Below, piece by piece: positions 46,301-54,289 of a DNA stretch of 64,000 bases; the stretch's first letter is position 1, and every line of letters starts with the position of its first letter. The DNA is from Reinekea sp. G2M2-21 (GTDB lineage Bacteria; Pseudomonadota; Gammaproteobacteria; Pseudomonadales; Natronospirillaceae), in the NCBI RefSeq assembly GCF_015687175.1, contig NZ_JADPQG010000002.1:434001-498000 (forward strand), written 5' to 3'. The notes beneath the pieces were generated by a model, which searched no databases, was not told where the DNA came from, and saw only the letters and a program-made list of their open reading frames with translations. The translations under genes and the position numbers were made by a program.

Positions 46301-49300
46301 CAATGTCACTTATCACTCGGTACGTGATTGGGTCGGCATCCGGGTCTGTCGCAACTACGTGATAGCTAAACTCTTGCCCGGCAACTACGACACCGGATGG
46401 CACGCTGGTGATGACCGGCACTTGATTGGTAAGATCCGGCTCAATCACATCCACCAAGAAATATTGTTTGGAAATCGCGCCTTGTTCATCGACAACGCTC
46501 ACTTCCAGAGATTTCAAACCGACTTGGTTTTGTGTGGGCGTCCACTGAATCAATCCACTGGTGGCATCGATGCTTACGCCCGCTTGGGTACGTGACATGA
46601 AAAATTCAATTGCATCGTCATCGGTATCTGTCGCACTGACCGCATATTCGTACGTTTCCCCCATAGTGACCGACGTTGGGGGCACGCTGGTGATTTCCGG
46701 TGCGGTGTTTGTTGCAGATACGATCGAAAGTACCATCGAGTGGTCGGCATAAGCACCTGCTAAATCGTAAACCCTTACAACAAGTGGATAGGCTCCAAAA
46801 GCCAGACCGTTGCTGGTGATCTCGCCTGAAAACTCATCGATCTCAAGGCCGGCAGGTACATCCACACTCTCGAAGCGATGGTCATCGCCCACATCGATAT
46901 CGTTGACGTCAACAACGAAACTGATCGGCGCGTTTTCTTCAAACGTGATGCTGGTTGAGCTGATTACGGTAGGCGCGTCGTTTTCATTTGCGATGGAGGC
47001 CGCAAATAGTTGCTTATCCGACTCGCCCGCTTCGTCGTACACGCTGGCTTGCATCATCACGGCACGCGCGGTGTTGTTGTCGGTTATACATTCTTGCGTA
47101 TTTGAATTTGGTTCAACGTCGATGCGAATCGTTTGTTCGAGTACAGAGACATCACTAATCGGCAACGAGACCGTTTGCGTTTCGCCAATAGCCAATGCAT
47201 TGATGGTGGCCGTTCCCAATGCGGTGTCACCCGTCCAATGATGTTCGTGTGTAAACGATACGGTCATCGGCTGTGTGATTGGGGCTAAACCACGGTTCAC
47301 GATGTCGGCCGTAACTGTATTCGTGTTTTCAATGAAACGAATGTTGTGGACCGTGACATCGGCCATACCCAACGCAGGGCGATCAGGGAACGCATTCAAA
47401 CGGAAGGTGTTGTGCGTTAACCAGGATGTAACTGGCGTTGCTGGAACGGTTAAATCGTCGTTGATGTTGTTGATGTGGTAGTTGTATTGGTTCCACAACT
47501 TACGGGTTGGCGCCCAGCTGTCGTTCAAATCTTCGAACGCGCGGATGCCTACGGACGAACCGCCATCGGAGGTTACTAAAATTTCTGCATGGCCATCGGA
47601 ATCGATATCGGCTACCACGGGGTATTCCGCCGCTGTTGCTGACGTATTCGGTACGGAGAATTCCACTTTACCGGTCGCGCCATCAAAAATGCGCAAGTTA
47701 CGTTCGTCGGCGTAGACAATTTCAGCGTCGCCATCGGCATCGAAATCAAACACGGTCGAACCGGTGGTGCGTGAGCTGTAATCTTGAACGGTGGCTTGCC
47801 AAAGCACGCTACCGTCATCATCAAATACGACATAAACGGAACGGCCCGATACGCCCACTTCGGCTAAGCCATCGCCATCCAAATCCGATACGGTCGGTGA
47901 ACCACCACCGCCACCTGGAATGGCCGTCGGCCCCCACACTCGGGTACCATCAAAATTAAAGACGCTGACAGCACCGCCAAACACGGCCACCAACTCTGGG
48001 TCGTCATCACCATCCATATTCGCAACGGCGTTGTATGATGTGGTCATACCAAAATCAGCCAACAGTTGGCCATCGGCACTATACAGATAGCCACCCATCA
48101 CCACTTCTTGCGTACCGTCGCCATTGGTGTCCACGGCAATGGCCGATGCACGATGCCCAATGGATTTATCGCTGACCCACAGTAAATCACCTTGTGCGCT
48201 CAACACCCAATGCTTGGCAAGAATTTCAGGCTCGCCATCGGCGTTTAAATCGGCAATGGTGATGGCACCGTAATTGTAGCGATCGTTTACACGCGCGTCG
48301 GTATTGCGCCACAGCACATTGCCTTGGTAATCCGTTGCGGTGACGTAACCTGAGGTGTCGTAGTAAAAAATCTCGGGTGCAGCGTCGCCCATTACATTTG
48401 CAACAGCAATGCTGGAACTCGCTTTGATTGTGCTCGAAGATTGCGCCCAAAGTTGCTCGCCCGTTTTACCGTTTAGGGCAACGAGATTTCCTGAGGCGCT
48501 GTCGACAAAACCACTGTATTGATTTACCAACACAACCGGCTCATCGTTTTCATCGAAGGCACCGTCGTTATTTGAATCAATCAACGGGGCAACGACGGGC
48601 AAGCTTAAGACTTTGTTATCTCGGTTTTGCCATTTCAATACGGGCTCGAAATCACCAATGTTCAACGCCGTATTCGACACACAAAACTCATTCGCTGTCG
48701 TCGTCGGCTCTACAAACTCCGAACGACCCACCCAGTTCAATAAACCGGAGTTCTTATTGATCCACGAACCTTGCGGGAAAATTTCCAGCGCGTATTCAAG
48801 TTCGTCATTGTTCGGGTCAATGGCGTCGACATCGTATTCATAACCGCCGTTTTCCAAACCTTCGCTGACCGCTATGGAAACAATTTGTGGTGGCTCGTTC
48901 GCGAACACAGTAAAGGTAATGGTTTGTGTATCCGTTTCTCCACGCAAGTCGGTCACTTGTACGACGACGGTGTAGTCGCCGGGGGCAAGAGTGCCCGGTG
49001 CCGCCGTGAGCTTGCCCGTATTTTGGTCAATATAAACATTGTCCGGCGCATTCATTAACGTGAATTGATGGCCGTCGCCTTCGTCATTATCGGCAACTTG
49101 GACTTGATAGACTAAACCTTGCCCACCTTGGTGCGTGAGTGGAGCGTCACTTATGATGACAGGTGCTTCGTTAACATCTAAAACGTTCAATGTGAAAACT
49201 TGGGTATCAAACTCTTCATCAGGGTCGGACGCTTTAACGCGGACTAAGGCAGCATGGGTTTTGTTGTTGGTAATTTCACATTCGTCTGCATCGCTAGCAC

Positions 49301-52220
49301 TGGTGATTGTCACATAGACATGATCCGTCAATGCGCTATCTTCAACGTTAATTGATGCAGTCGCTTGCTCACCACTGAGTAATCGGTTCAGCGTCGTGGT
49401 GCCTAACAGCTCGTTTTCACCTTCGCCATTAAAAAATTGGATCAGTAGTTCAGAGGTAATATCAGCTAAACCCCGGTTAGATATTTTTGCTGTAAGTTGA
49501 TGCGATCCAGACTCACCCTCCACTAAATGAATTGTGCCAGCGTATACGTCTGGGTTGCCTAGATGCTCTAATGCAACCGGCAAATAGGCCATAACCAAGC
49601 TGGTTGTGGCCAAGTGGGTGTTGAATAGGCCACTGGTTGTGACCCAAGTTCCATTTGCTGATTGCGACTCCAGCAGGTACTTGATGTTGTTTATTACTGC
49701 ACTATCGGTTAGTGCCGGGTCTAGATAATTAAGTGCTAACCCAACCCACGCGGACGTCAGAGGGTCTGCGCTTGAACCATAACTGTAACGCGACCAACCG
49801 CCAACTGGAAGTTGACGGCTTCGTAATGTGTTATCAAGCCAATTTATTGCATTGTCAATTTCTACCAAGCGAGTCGCATCACTCACGAGTGGTCTTAACT
49901 CTGCTAATGCTATTTGCCGAAATGCAAGCCACAGAGTTTCATTGTCGTTGCCAAAAGCGCGAGCCAATTCAAAATTTACAATTTTATCTACGTTATCTTG
50001 AAAAGCGTCCGCATAGTTTTGCAACTCGGACGTTGGGGAATCAATTTTCTTTAAATCTTTAATAAATCGCGCGCCGCTAAGGGCGATTACCGACGTGATG
50101 GAATCGTAATCGCGCATCCAACCAGAGCTGTGGTCCTGCGACCAATAGATTTGATCGCCGTTAGTGCTTTGGCGATCCATCATAAAGCGCAGCGCTCGAC
50201 CCCGTTTTTCCAGAGTGCGCTCGAAATCCGTGACGTAACTAAGTGACCAAAGTGCAAACGCAGTTTGTGTTTTAGAATACTGAGGATGCGATTGTCGAAT
50301 TGATCCATCCGATTGCTGGCTACTTAGCAATTCTTCCAGCAGGAATTCTGCAGAGTTTAGGTCTACATCTGCTTTGCCTAACGAAGCTTGCAACCCTAGA
50401 AGTGTTTGAGTTTGAATATGACAGCCCAAGCATTTTTCTTTTCTATCCCAGGCCACTGTCCGCTCACCGGTATAGTCACTGGCGTGCTCAAGCGCTCTTT
50501 TAACTTGCTGAAATAAAGGCGCTACATAAGTAAGGGCGTTATCTTCATCACCCTCTTCATAGACTTTTGCAGAGCCGGTCGGGACGACATAACATTGCTT
50601 GTTAAAATCGGGAACACTTTGAACCCATGACGAATCCGGTGTCCAATCAATGCGGCCGGTTAAGGAGTCAATGCTCATGTTGTGTGGCGCAAAACTCAAC
50701 TCGTAACTTAGAACATCGCGTTCATTTGGGTCTTCGGCAATTACTTGATATTGATAGGTGGAGTTTTCATCGGTGAGTTCAATGGCTGAGGATGTAATCA
50801 CCGGCGGTTCATTAATTTTTAGTACATTTATGGTAACTGTTGCTGTATTTGACAGGTTGGTGCCTTCGTCAAATTCACCAATGGCAAGGTCATTCGCTCG
50901 ATACAGCCAGCTAACTTGACCTTCAAAGTCCGAATCCGCGGTGTAAATTACCTGATTGCCATTGATGACTAAGGTGCCGGTTTCTGGGTGACTTACTGTT
51001 TCTAAAACATAGCTATCACTATCAATATCGGTCACTTCTGGTAAAAACTGGACAGACGCTCCTTGCTCAACGTCTAGTGTTAGACCTAACGCCACTGGCG
51101 AATCGTTAACGGGTAACACACGAACCAATAGGTCGGCGACATTTGAATACAACTCACCGTCATAAGCCTGGTAGGTCAGGGTTATATCGCCTGAAAAATT
51201 TGCAGGAGGTTGATAAAAATACTCACCATTTTCCTCCAAGATTTGCCCAATTTGGTTATTAAGGCTTGGCTCAAACGTGAGCTGTGAAGAGTCAATATCG
51301 CTGGCGTCAAATGTCAACTTTATTAGTGAGTCTTCCAATCCAGTAACTGTTTGACCAACGGCAACAGGGGCATCATTAACGGGTATTACTCGAATTCTCA
51401 CTTGGGCTTGGTTTGAAAGTTGCTCTCCGTCGTGCAACGTAAATACAAAACTATCATCACCGTAATAGTTTTGGTTAGGTGAATAATGCGCGGTAAGCGC
51501 TAAGCCATAAACCGCTAAAGAACCAAACTGAGTATTTGAATGTTCCGATACAGCTAGTTGGTCTGAGTCGTCATCGGAATACAACAGACGGATGTCGATG
51601 GTGTGATCTTCCAAAACCTCTATGATCTGGTCATTGGCGACAGGTCGGTTGTTGTAGCAGCGAGTGTGCCGAACATACTCAAGGCTCACGTATCCTTTTC
51701 CATTCAGTTTGTAATCTAATAACTTAACCACCGCGAATTTGGATACTTGATAATTGAGATTTGTACCACTGCCTTCATAGCTAGAGTACAAAGGAATAAT
51801 GATATGTTGGTTAATCAGGGCATCCATTTGAGTACGAATACCATTTGAATTTTTTACGCCGGGTGTGCCTTGCACCCAATCACCAACATTGATTTGATTA
51901 TCTAACCCATCATTGGGGTTAACATAGGTGTTGGAATTGCCTGGCGGAATAAGGCGAGCTTCTTGGCTGGGGGCGTTATTTGTTCCATTCCAAGATAACC
52001 AATTGTAATTTCCAGGACCCGTTCCGAGACTTAACGCTGGGAATTGCTCACCAATGGAAGCGCCTTCAAAGGTCGTATCTTCAAGCGTTATGGGGTAGAG
52101 CGAACAAAAGTCTGGCTCAATGGTTATTTGAGGCGTCTCTACGAAAGGTTCCGCCATTACGGTGGAAATAAGTAAAACGGCAGCAGGAAATACGCCCAAA
52201 ACACGTGGGTTAAATAACAT
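40317..52220 (-). CDS. Giant exported Rhs/YD-repeat protein with C-terminal PD-(D/E)XK nuclease-like domain
   Basis: 3967 residues. A Sec signal peptide (cleavage near Ala23) is followed by a unique domain to about 185; cadherin/Ig-like repeats to 535; an alpha/alpha-toroid with CLGCH heme motif (597-601) to 885; a CARDB-like domain to 1000; Ig repeats; an FG-GAP/VCBS propeller (about 1200-1590); a second CARDB; Ig repeats (1747-2300); more Ig-like sequence; and YD repeats from about 2495. These end in an Rhs core near 3690-3740 (YYYLRARDYDPQTGRFLTAD, DPSGRF). The last 226 residues are a separate domain with Asp3866 (KPDFV), Glu3892-Val-Lys3894 (GEVK) and QFRQIIEFAQ, the PD-(D/E)XK nuclease pattern. 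By analogy the Rhs shell would encapsulate and release this domain. The signal peptide argues against type VI delivery. AAGGATG precedes the ATG. Confidence 0.88.
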   Translation of the reverse strand: MLFNPRVLGVFPAAVLLISTVMAEPFVETPQITIEPDFCSLYPITLEDTTFEGASIGEQFPALSLGTGPGNYNWLSWNGTNNAPSQEARLIPPGNSNTYVNPNDGLDNQINVGDWVQGTPGVKNSNGIRTQMDALINQHIIIPLYSSYEGSGTNLNYQVSKFAVVKLLDYKLNGKGYVSLEYVRHTRCYNNRPVANDQIIEVLEDHTIDIRLLYSDDDSDQLAVSEHSNTQFGSLAVYGLALTAHYSPNQNYYGDDSFVFTLHDGEQLSNQAQVRIRVIPVNDAPVAVGQTVTGLEDSLIKLTFDASDIDSSQLTFEPSLNNQIGQILEENGEYFYQPPANFSGDITLTYQAYDGELYSNVADLLVRVLPVNDSPVALGLTLDVEQGASVQFLPEVTDIDSDSYVLETVSHPETGTLVINGNQVIYTADSDFEGQVSWLYRANDLAIGEFDEGTNLSNTATVTINVLKINEPPVITSSAIELTDENSTYQYQVIAEDPNERDVLSYELSFAPHNMSIDSLTGRIDWTPDSSWVQSVPDFNKQCYVVPTGSAKVYEEGDEDNALTYVAPLFQQVKRALEHASDYTGERTVAWDRKEKCLGCHIQTQTLLGLQASLGKADVDLNSAEFLLEELLSSQQSDGSIRQSHPQYSKTQTAFALWSLSYVTDFERTLEKRGRALRFMMDRQSTNGDQIYWSQDHSSGWMRDYDSITSVIALSGARFIKDLKKIDSPTSELQNYADAFQDNVDKIVNFELARAFGNDNETLWLAFRQIALAELRPLVSDATRLVEIDNAINWLDNTLRSRQLPVGGWSRYSYGSSADPLTSAWVGLALNYLDPALTDSAVINNIKYLLESQSANGTWVTTSGLFNTHLATTSLVMAYLPVALEHLGNPDVYAGTIHLVEGESGSHQLTAKISNRGLADITSELLIQFFNGEGENELLGTTTLNRLLSGEQATASINVEDSALTDHVYVTITSASDADECEITNNKTHAALVRVKASDPDEEFDTQVFTLNVLDVNEAPVIISDAPLTHQGGQGLVYQVQVADNDEGDGHQFTLMNAPDNVYIDQNTGKLTAAPGTLAPGDYTVVVQVTDLRGETDTQTITFTVFANEPPQIVSIAVSEGLENGGYEYDVDAIDPNNDELEYALEIFPQGSWINKNSGLLNWVGRSEFVEPTTTANEFCVSNTALNIGDFEPVLKWQNRDNKVLSLPVVAPLIDSNNDGAFDENDEPVVLVNQYSGFVDSASGNLVALNGKTGEQLWAQSSSTIKASSSIAVANVMGDAAPEIFYYDTSGYVTATDYQGNVLWRNTDARVNDRYNYGAITIADLNADGEPEILAKHWVLSAQGDLLWVSDKSIGHRASAIAVDTNGDGTQEVVMGGYLYSADGQLLADFGMTTSYNAVANMDGDDDPELVAVFGGAVSVFNFDGTRVWGPTAIPGGGGGSPTVSDLDGDGLAEVGVSGRSVYVVFDDDGSVLWQATVQDYSSRTTGSTVFDFDADGDAEIVYADERNLRIFDGATGKVEFSVPNTSATAAEYPVVADIDSDGHAEILVTSDGGSSVGIRAFEDLNDSWAPTRKLWNQYNYHINNINDDLTVPATPVTSWLTHNTFRLNAFPDRPALGMADVTVHNIRFIENTNTVTADIVNRGLAPITQPMTVSFTHEHHWTGDTALGTATINALAIGETQTVSLPISDVSVLEQTIRIDVEPNSNTQECITDNNTARAVMMQASVYDEAGESDKQLFAASIANENDAPTVISSTSITFEENAPISFVVDVNDIDVGDDHRFESVDVPAGLEIDEFSGEITSNGLAFGAYPLVVRVYDLAGAYADHSMVLSIVSATNTAPEITSVPPTSVTMGETYEYAVSATDTDDDAIEFFMSRTQAGVSIDATSGLIQWTPTQNQVGLKSLEVSVVDEQGAISKQYFLVDVIEPDLTNQVPVITSVPSGVVVAGQEFSYHVVATDPDADPITYRVISDIAAITIDHEGLLTWLPSTELIGQAIVVEVIVEDGRGGVASQKMTLPVNDSANNPPMITSTPALSVYANDAYQYVITAEDADGDAVTFELLEKPNGMKLSGNQIDWTPSSAQAGNVFNVIAKATDARGAASTQTFGITVNEQLPPNTAPSILSTPISPAFAGEEYQYAVIASDPENDPLTHTVTPALAGLAIDDNGLLTWTPTEDQLGLHQLVVRVEDGRAWVTQTFTLEVVEAQTPDENGNTNTAPEITSTPRTQAVADAEYQYQVTAIDADGDALTFAAMTIPANATFSTDGLLTWMPTQDQVGIEDIVLSVSDGNIRAIQSYSIAVFEDFLPIDAFLNVTPQNPEFGDLVDIQVLASGGRDTLVKTLTVNGTSVSLDEYGRASVLANTYGVNDVVATVTDGTDTLTESGWFSVIDPNDTTAPDVMLHSPSEGQSITEPVDVIATVNDANLREWSLIVKEVDSPASEYQVVATGNSNLTNERASTFDPTLLHNGLYSLILKAEDANGQTTFDKTVVLVEGSLKPGVVQLSFVDMTLPIAGIPIVIERTYDSRVKTSRDLGVGWDLSVRQGEYVNNREPGQGWSVANSGGFLKIPCYTAAEGAHHVTHIRISDQETYEFRPRIHLSGYGSMISGGCLGQADFVQTGGLAGAQLQVLGNNNVFYLNGQNLFTFDLGDEDFGLPWEPTDVRLTTPDGRVFDLNVQTGITRLQDLNNNQLFISENGVVNAQGIGVRFTRDAYGRIVQIEDPNGHTIQYGFDTQNNLTVFTNQLNETTTYQYHPAPYRHHLKSITLPDGRVVSEFNYDDQGRVSEACNESGCSTATYDLAGRTQTNFDATGRQKTYVYDARGNVLSVTDDLNNTIKYQYDDNNNWTQMTDAEGNITTQSWDASGNLLSRTEPYPEGADPADYTTEYQWNARNQVTSVTKPNGGRQDFSYDANGNMTQLADETGFELLARNYDSRGNLLSEQDTYGSQNFSYNSNGYMNALTIDDETVATFEYDAVGNPTRFTNQGQSSTQTFDPMGRMESANYDGVAIEFDYGYGQDWTQVESDTIPSMTRRFSPDGKPLTFDYADGSQNRWEYDAAGRVISEWNAFGGVTTYDYDAAGRLQSETDPVQGVTTYELDKNGRTTAVINPTLARRETTYTPDGRVAQVIDGSGRGWQMSYTPNSATVTDELNRAVVSTTNKHGLLTELTHADGTKRTWTYLTEHAALDGGEHPTSFTDEANRTRQYRYDDKGRLLAASDFAEQEATYAYGDQGITEMTNAIDETISLTYASNGEVAELRYADDSFKQLVRDDARRIQRVDYASGRNKTYDYDALGRVISESESGTLTKQLNYSAQGVLSSTLDGLGVTEYDYRLNGQFSEIRTSTGAAIEYRYDAAGRVIEKRLKSGAQVITTGYTYDGAGRLASVTDHQQGTTALSYDRAGRLISVVRPNGVESRYVYDLRDQILSVTHVNSANTVLRSVTYQRNIGGEPSRIEWEDGSYVEIDYDANVRVTEERFYNSEDVLEKRIAYTYNLAGMRTKKIIDGVESTYQLSAGGRLVSVSGGENKALSYNLDGQTTAITELGETTSYAYTVDGQLTRVESTEDTVSIQYDARGTRASVTHNGVQRKFLRMPGITGQYENPHAVLNSDNEIRQTYNYIGDVPLQRIENEQSTYYLTDGLGSVIGLVNEAGELVGSQTYDAFGDVVHSTGNMTVAAESGGDFRFQSQWLDAATGYYYLRARDYDPQTGRFLTADPAEPNVRQPESLNRYQFANANPYLHSDPSGRFTLVSVNISMNISATLRSIAVHIAKDYLIDKAQSVIGSVVLSAVKNFTAMSSFSPWGFVGVGPVAQAGQIWEQKIQNFVCSFVPDVAREIVWFEPSISGGFAASDGYGCPGGGGSYAAAGSSKPDFVLSKTPPSKLGRTGHRRIKAYLVGEVKLSLSTFYKAYKNGGYNENQFRQIIEFAQKRVYARTAVFLALYSGKASERAALSALLNSYAIPKGVIPVMVSAK

Positions 52221-52480
52221 TTTACATCCTTGTTAGACTTCAAAAATTAGGGAAGTGTAACTAAGTCCACCCTCAGAAATCAAATTGAGAGCTTCACATA
52301 AGCCATATCAATCTGAGTCAACTAGGGACATTACGGCCATAGCAACGCCAACGTTAACAATGGTCTACTTTAACCTTACACATCGGCATCTAGACCATTC
52401 TCTCCTGAGAATGGTCCTACGAATGTAACAAGTAGTTAGACTCGGGAATTTCTAACGGCTCTCTATTGTTTTGAATAGTT
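52221..52480. promoter_or_regulatory. Leader and promoter region of the Rhs gene
   Basis: 260 bases between glpX and the co-directional Rhs gene, more AT-rich than the flanking genes. AAGGATG stands 6 bases before the Rhs ATG. A perfect hairpin lies at 52393-52416. I could not choose a promoter with confidence. Confidence 0.4.
52393..52416. repeat. Perfect 10-bp inverted repeat between glpX and the Rhs gene
   Basis: GACCATTCTC-TCCT-GAGAATGGTC. No T tract follows on either strand, so it is not a standard intrinsic terminator. Since glpX is transcribed into it, it may end or stabilise the glpX message; as it lies within the foreign side of the junction it may instead be an operator of the cassette. 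Confidence 0.5.
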
Positions 52481-53500
52481 CTACTTCAAAATCACGTCTT
52501 TGATATCGTCGTCTTTGCGATCCAGGTAATGCGTCGATTGAATCTTACGCACCGTTCGGCTCTTGCCACGGATGAGCAACGTTTCCGTGGTCGCTAGATT
52601 GCCGCGTCGGCGGATACCTTCGAGCAAATCGCCTTTGGTAATGCCGGTGGCTGAGAACACGACATCGTCTGAACGCGCCATGTCTTCCAGTTTATAAATG
52701 GCATTGGGTTCGACACCCATTTCGGCGCAACGGCGAGCTTCGTCTTCGGCCAGTTTTACCGTTTCAGCGTCGGTGCCTTTGCCAATCACCTCCGTACGAA
52801 TGAGCAAGCGACCCTGCATATCGCCACCCAAGGCTCGAATGACCGCCGCCGAAATCACCCCTTCAGGAGCACCGCCAACGCAATACATCATGTCGACTTC
52901 GCTTTCCGGCATGCAGGTTAAGATGGATGCCGCCACATCGCCGTCGGGCAACGCAAACACACGTACACCCATGTTTTGCATCATCGCAATGGCGTCGTCA
53001 TGGCGTGGTTTTGCCAGCGTGACCACGACCAAATCTTCCAATCGTTTATTGAGCGCTTTGGCCACCAGTTTCACGTTTTGCTCCAGTGGCATGGCCAGAT
53101 CGATAAAACCTTTAGCGTCGGGTCCGACCACCAGCTTCTCCATGTACATGTCCGGCGCTTTCAAAAAAGTACCCTTGGCGCCGACGGCCATAACAGCAAT
53201 GGCGTTGGCCTGACCCATGGCGGTCATTCGCGTACCTTCAATCGGGTCCACCGCGATATCACAGGCATCGCCAGTGCCGGTGCCGACCTTTTCGCCAATG
53301 TACAACATCGGGGCTTCATCAATTTCACCTTCACCGATGACGATTTCACCATCAAAATCGATCTTGTTCAGCATTGAGCGCATCACTTCAACAGCGGCAC
53401 CGTCCGCTTTATTCTTGTCGCCCCGGCCCAACCAGTTGTAGCCAGCCAGAGCCGCAGCTTCCGTCACACGTGAAAAATTAAAGGCGAGATCGCGTCGCAT
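52481..53500 (-). CDS. glpX: Class II fructose-1,6-bisphosphatase
   Basis: 339-residue GlpX enzyme that makes fructose 6-phosphate in gluconeogenesis. The metal/phosphate sites are visible: GEGEIDEAPMLYIGEKVG, the DPIEGT motif (AVDPIEGTRM), and GGAPEGVISAAVIRALGG. I chose the ATG at 53500 (MRRDLAFNFSRVTEAAALAG, with GGAAG upstream), the usual family N-terminus, rather than an upstream in-frame start at 53629. The last 42 codons are duplicated 13.4 kb away beyond the Rhs cassette with only synonymous changes, so the present 3' end may have come in with that cassette. The encoded enzyme is intact. Confidence 0.96.
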   Translation of the reverse strand: MRRDLAFNFSRVTEAAALAGYNWLGRGDKNKADGAAVEVMRSMLNKIDFDGEIVIGEGEIDEAPMLYIGEKVGTGTGDACDIAVDPIEGTRMTAMGQANAIAVMAVGAKGTFLKAPDMYMEKLVVGPDAKGFIDLAMPLEQNVKLVAKALNKRLEDLVVVTLAKPRHDDAIAMMQNMGVRVFALPDGDVAASILTCMPESEVDMMYCVGGAPEGVISAAVIRALGGDMQGRLLIRTEVIGKGTDAETVKLAEDEARRCAEMGVEPNAIYKLEDMARSDDVVFSATGITKGDLLEGIRRRGNLATTETLLIRGKSRTVRKIQSTHYLDRKDDDIKDVILK

Positions 53501-54225
53501 GGGGTTCTTCCGTACAAAATTTGCGCGCATTCTACTGGTTTGAGGGGCAAGGTGCCACGGCTGGGTGAGATTGAACGTTGGTTGTTCGACATATGAGGTT
53601 TCATTCAAACGGGAAACTGGGAATGGCACTTACTTAAGCTTATTTCCGTTTTGTTTGAGACTTTTACGTCATTCGTTGACTTCGCTTAAACGAGATTTTT
53701 TACTTTAAGTACTAAATCAGTTACGAAGATTATGGTTCCATTTTTAACCAAAAGATCTCTTGGCGGATTTTTCTTTCCAAGGGGAGATCCCCTTTCACCC
53801 CCTTCTGTCGCCCGCTTTGGTGTTCTGCCATGTCGGACACTTTCTTCGAACGGTCGCTTGAGCGTGCGTCCCTGCACGCGCGGCGCTTGCAAGGGCATCC
53901 ATGCCCTTGAATCCGTTGCGATGTGTCCGTCATGACAGCCAAAGCAGATGCGACGAAACGGTTATTTATGCCAGACCTTGGTACATAGAATGTAGAGGTT
54001 GGTTTTATCTATCGAGATAGTAACTCTTGCCGCGTTTTTCCCCGCTTTTCAAACGACCACGCCCGAATCGTCGGACCGGTTTGGCCCTTGACGGAACAAA
54101 TCTTTTAATGAAACCATGTTACTGAATGATGCAAATCCCCTTGAATAAGCTTAAGAAAGACCCATTCGGGCCGCGTCCCCGAACCCTGGTCGATCTTCCT
54201 CCTAGTGTTCCTCCAATGCCCTGGC
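53501..54225. other. Long gene-poor region between glpX and tatD
   Basis: About 725 bases with no gene that I accept. Overlapping frames exist at 53730-53942 on both strands but have biased, Arg/Lys/Gly-rich products without a plausible start site. That part is dense in short hairpins: AAGGGG/CCCCTT near 53779-53794, GCGTGC/GCACGC at 53862-53879 and AAGGGCAT/ATGCCCTT at 53891-53908. This looks more like an interspersed non-coding repeat or structured RNA than a gene, but a genome comparison is needed. The glpX promoter must be near the left end. Confidence 0.4.
53891..53908. repeat. Hairpin in the gene-poor region
   Basis: AAGGGCAT-CC-ATGCCCTT, an 8-bp perfect inverted repeat, part of a cluster of short stems between 53779 and 53908. 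Confidence 0.4.
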
Positions 54226-54228
54226 TAC

Positions 54229-54256
54229 TTGCCCCTAAGCCCTCAATCATTACACT
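54229..54256 (+). promoter_or_regulatory. Possible promoter of tatD
   Basis: TTGCCC (54229-54234), a 16-nt spacer and TACACT (54251-54256). The start would fall near 54263, leaving a leader of about 27 nt without a strong Shine-Dalgarno sequence. Confidence 0.4.
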
Positions 54257-54289
54257 GTCGGCTCTGCCAACACAGCAACCGAGCCAGCC

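Noticed and set aside
40317-52220. Type VI secretion Rhs effector
   Set aside because: A Sec signal peptide, no PAAR or VgrG part, no type VI genes in the window.
53730-53942. Overlapping small frames on both strands, rich in Arg, Lys and Gly
   Set aside because: They mirror each other across the same GC-rich, hairpin-rich block and have no convincing start site; reported as a non-coding region instead.
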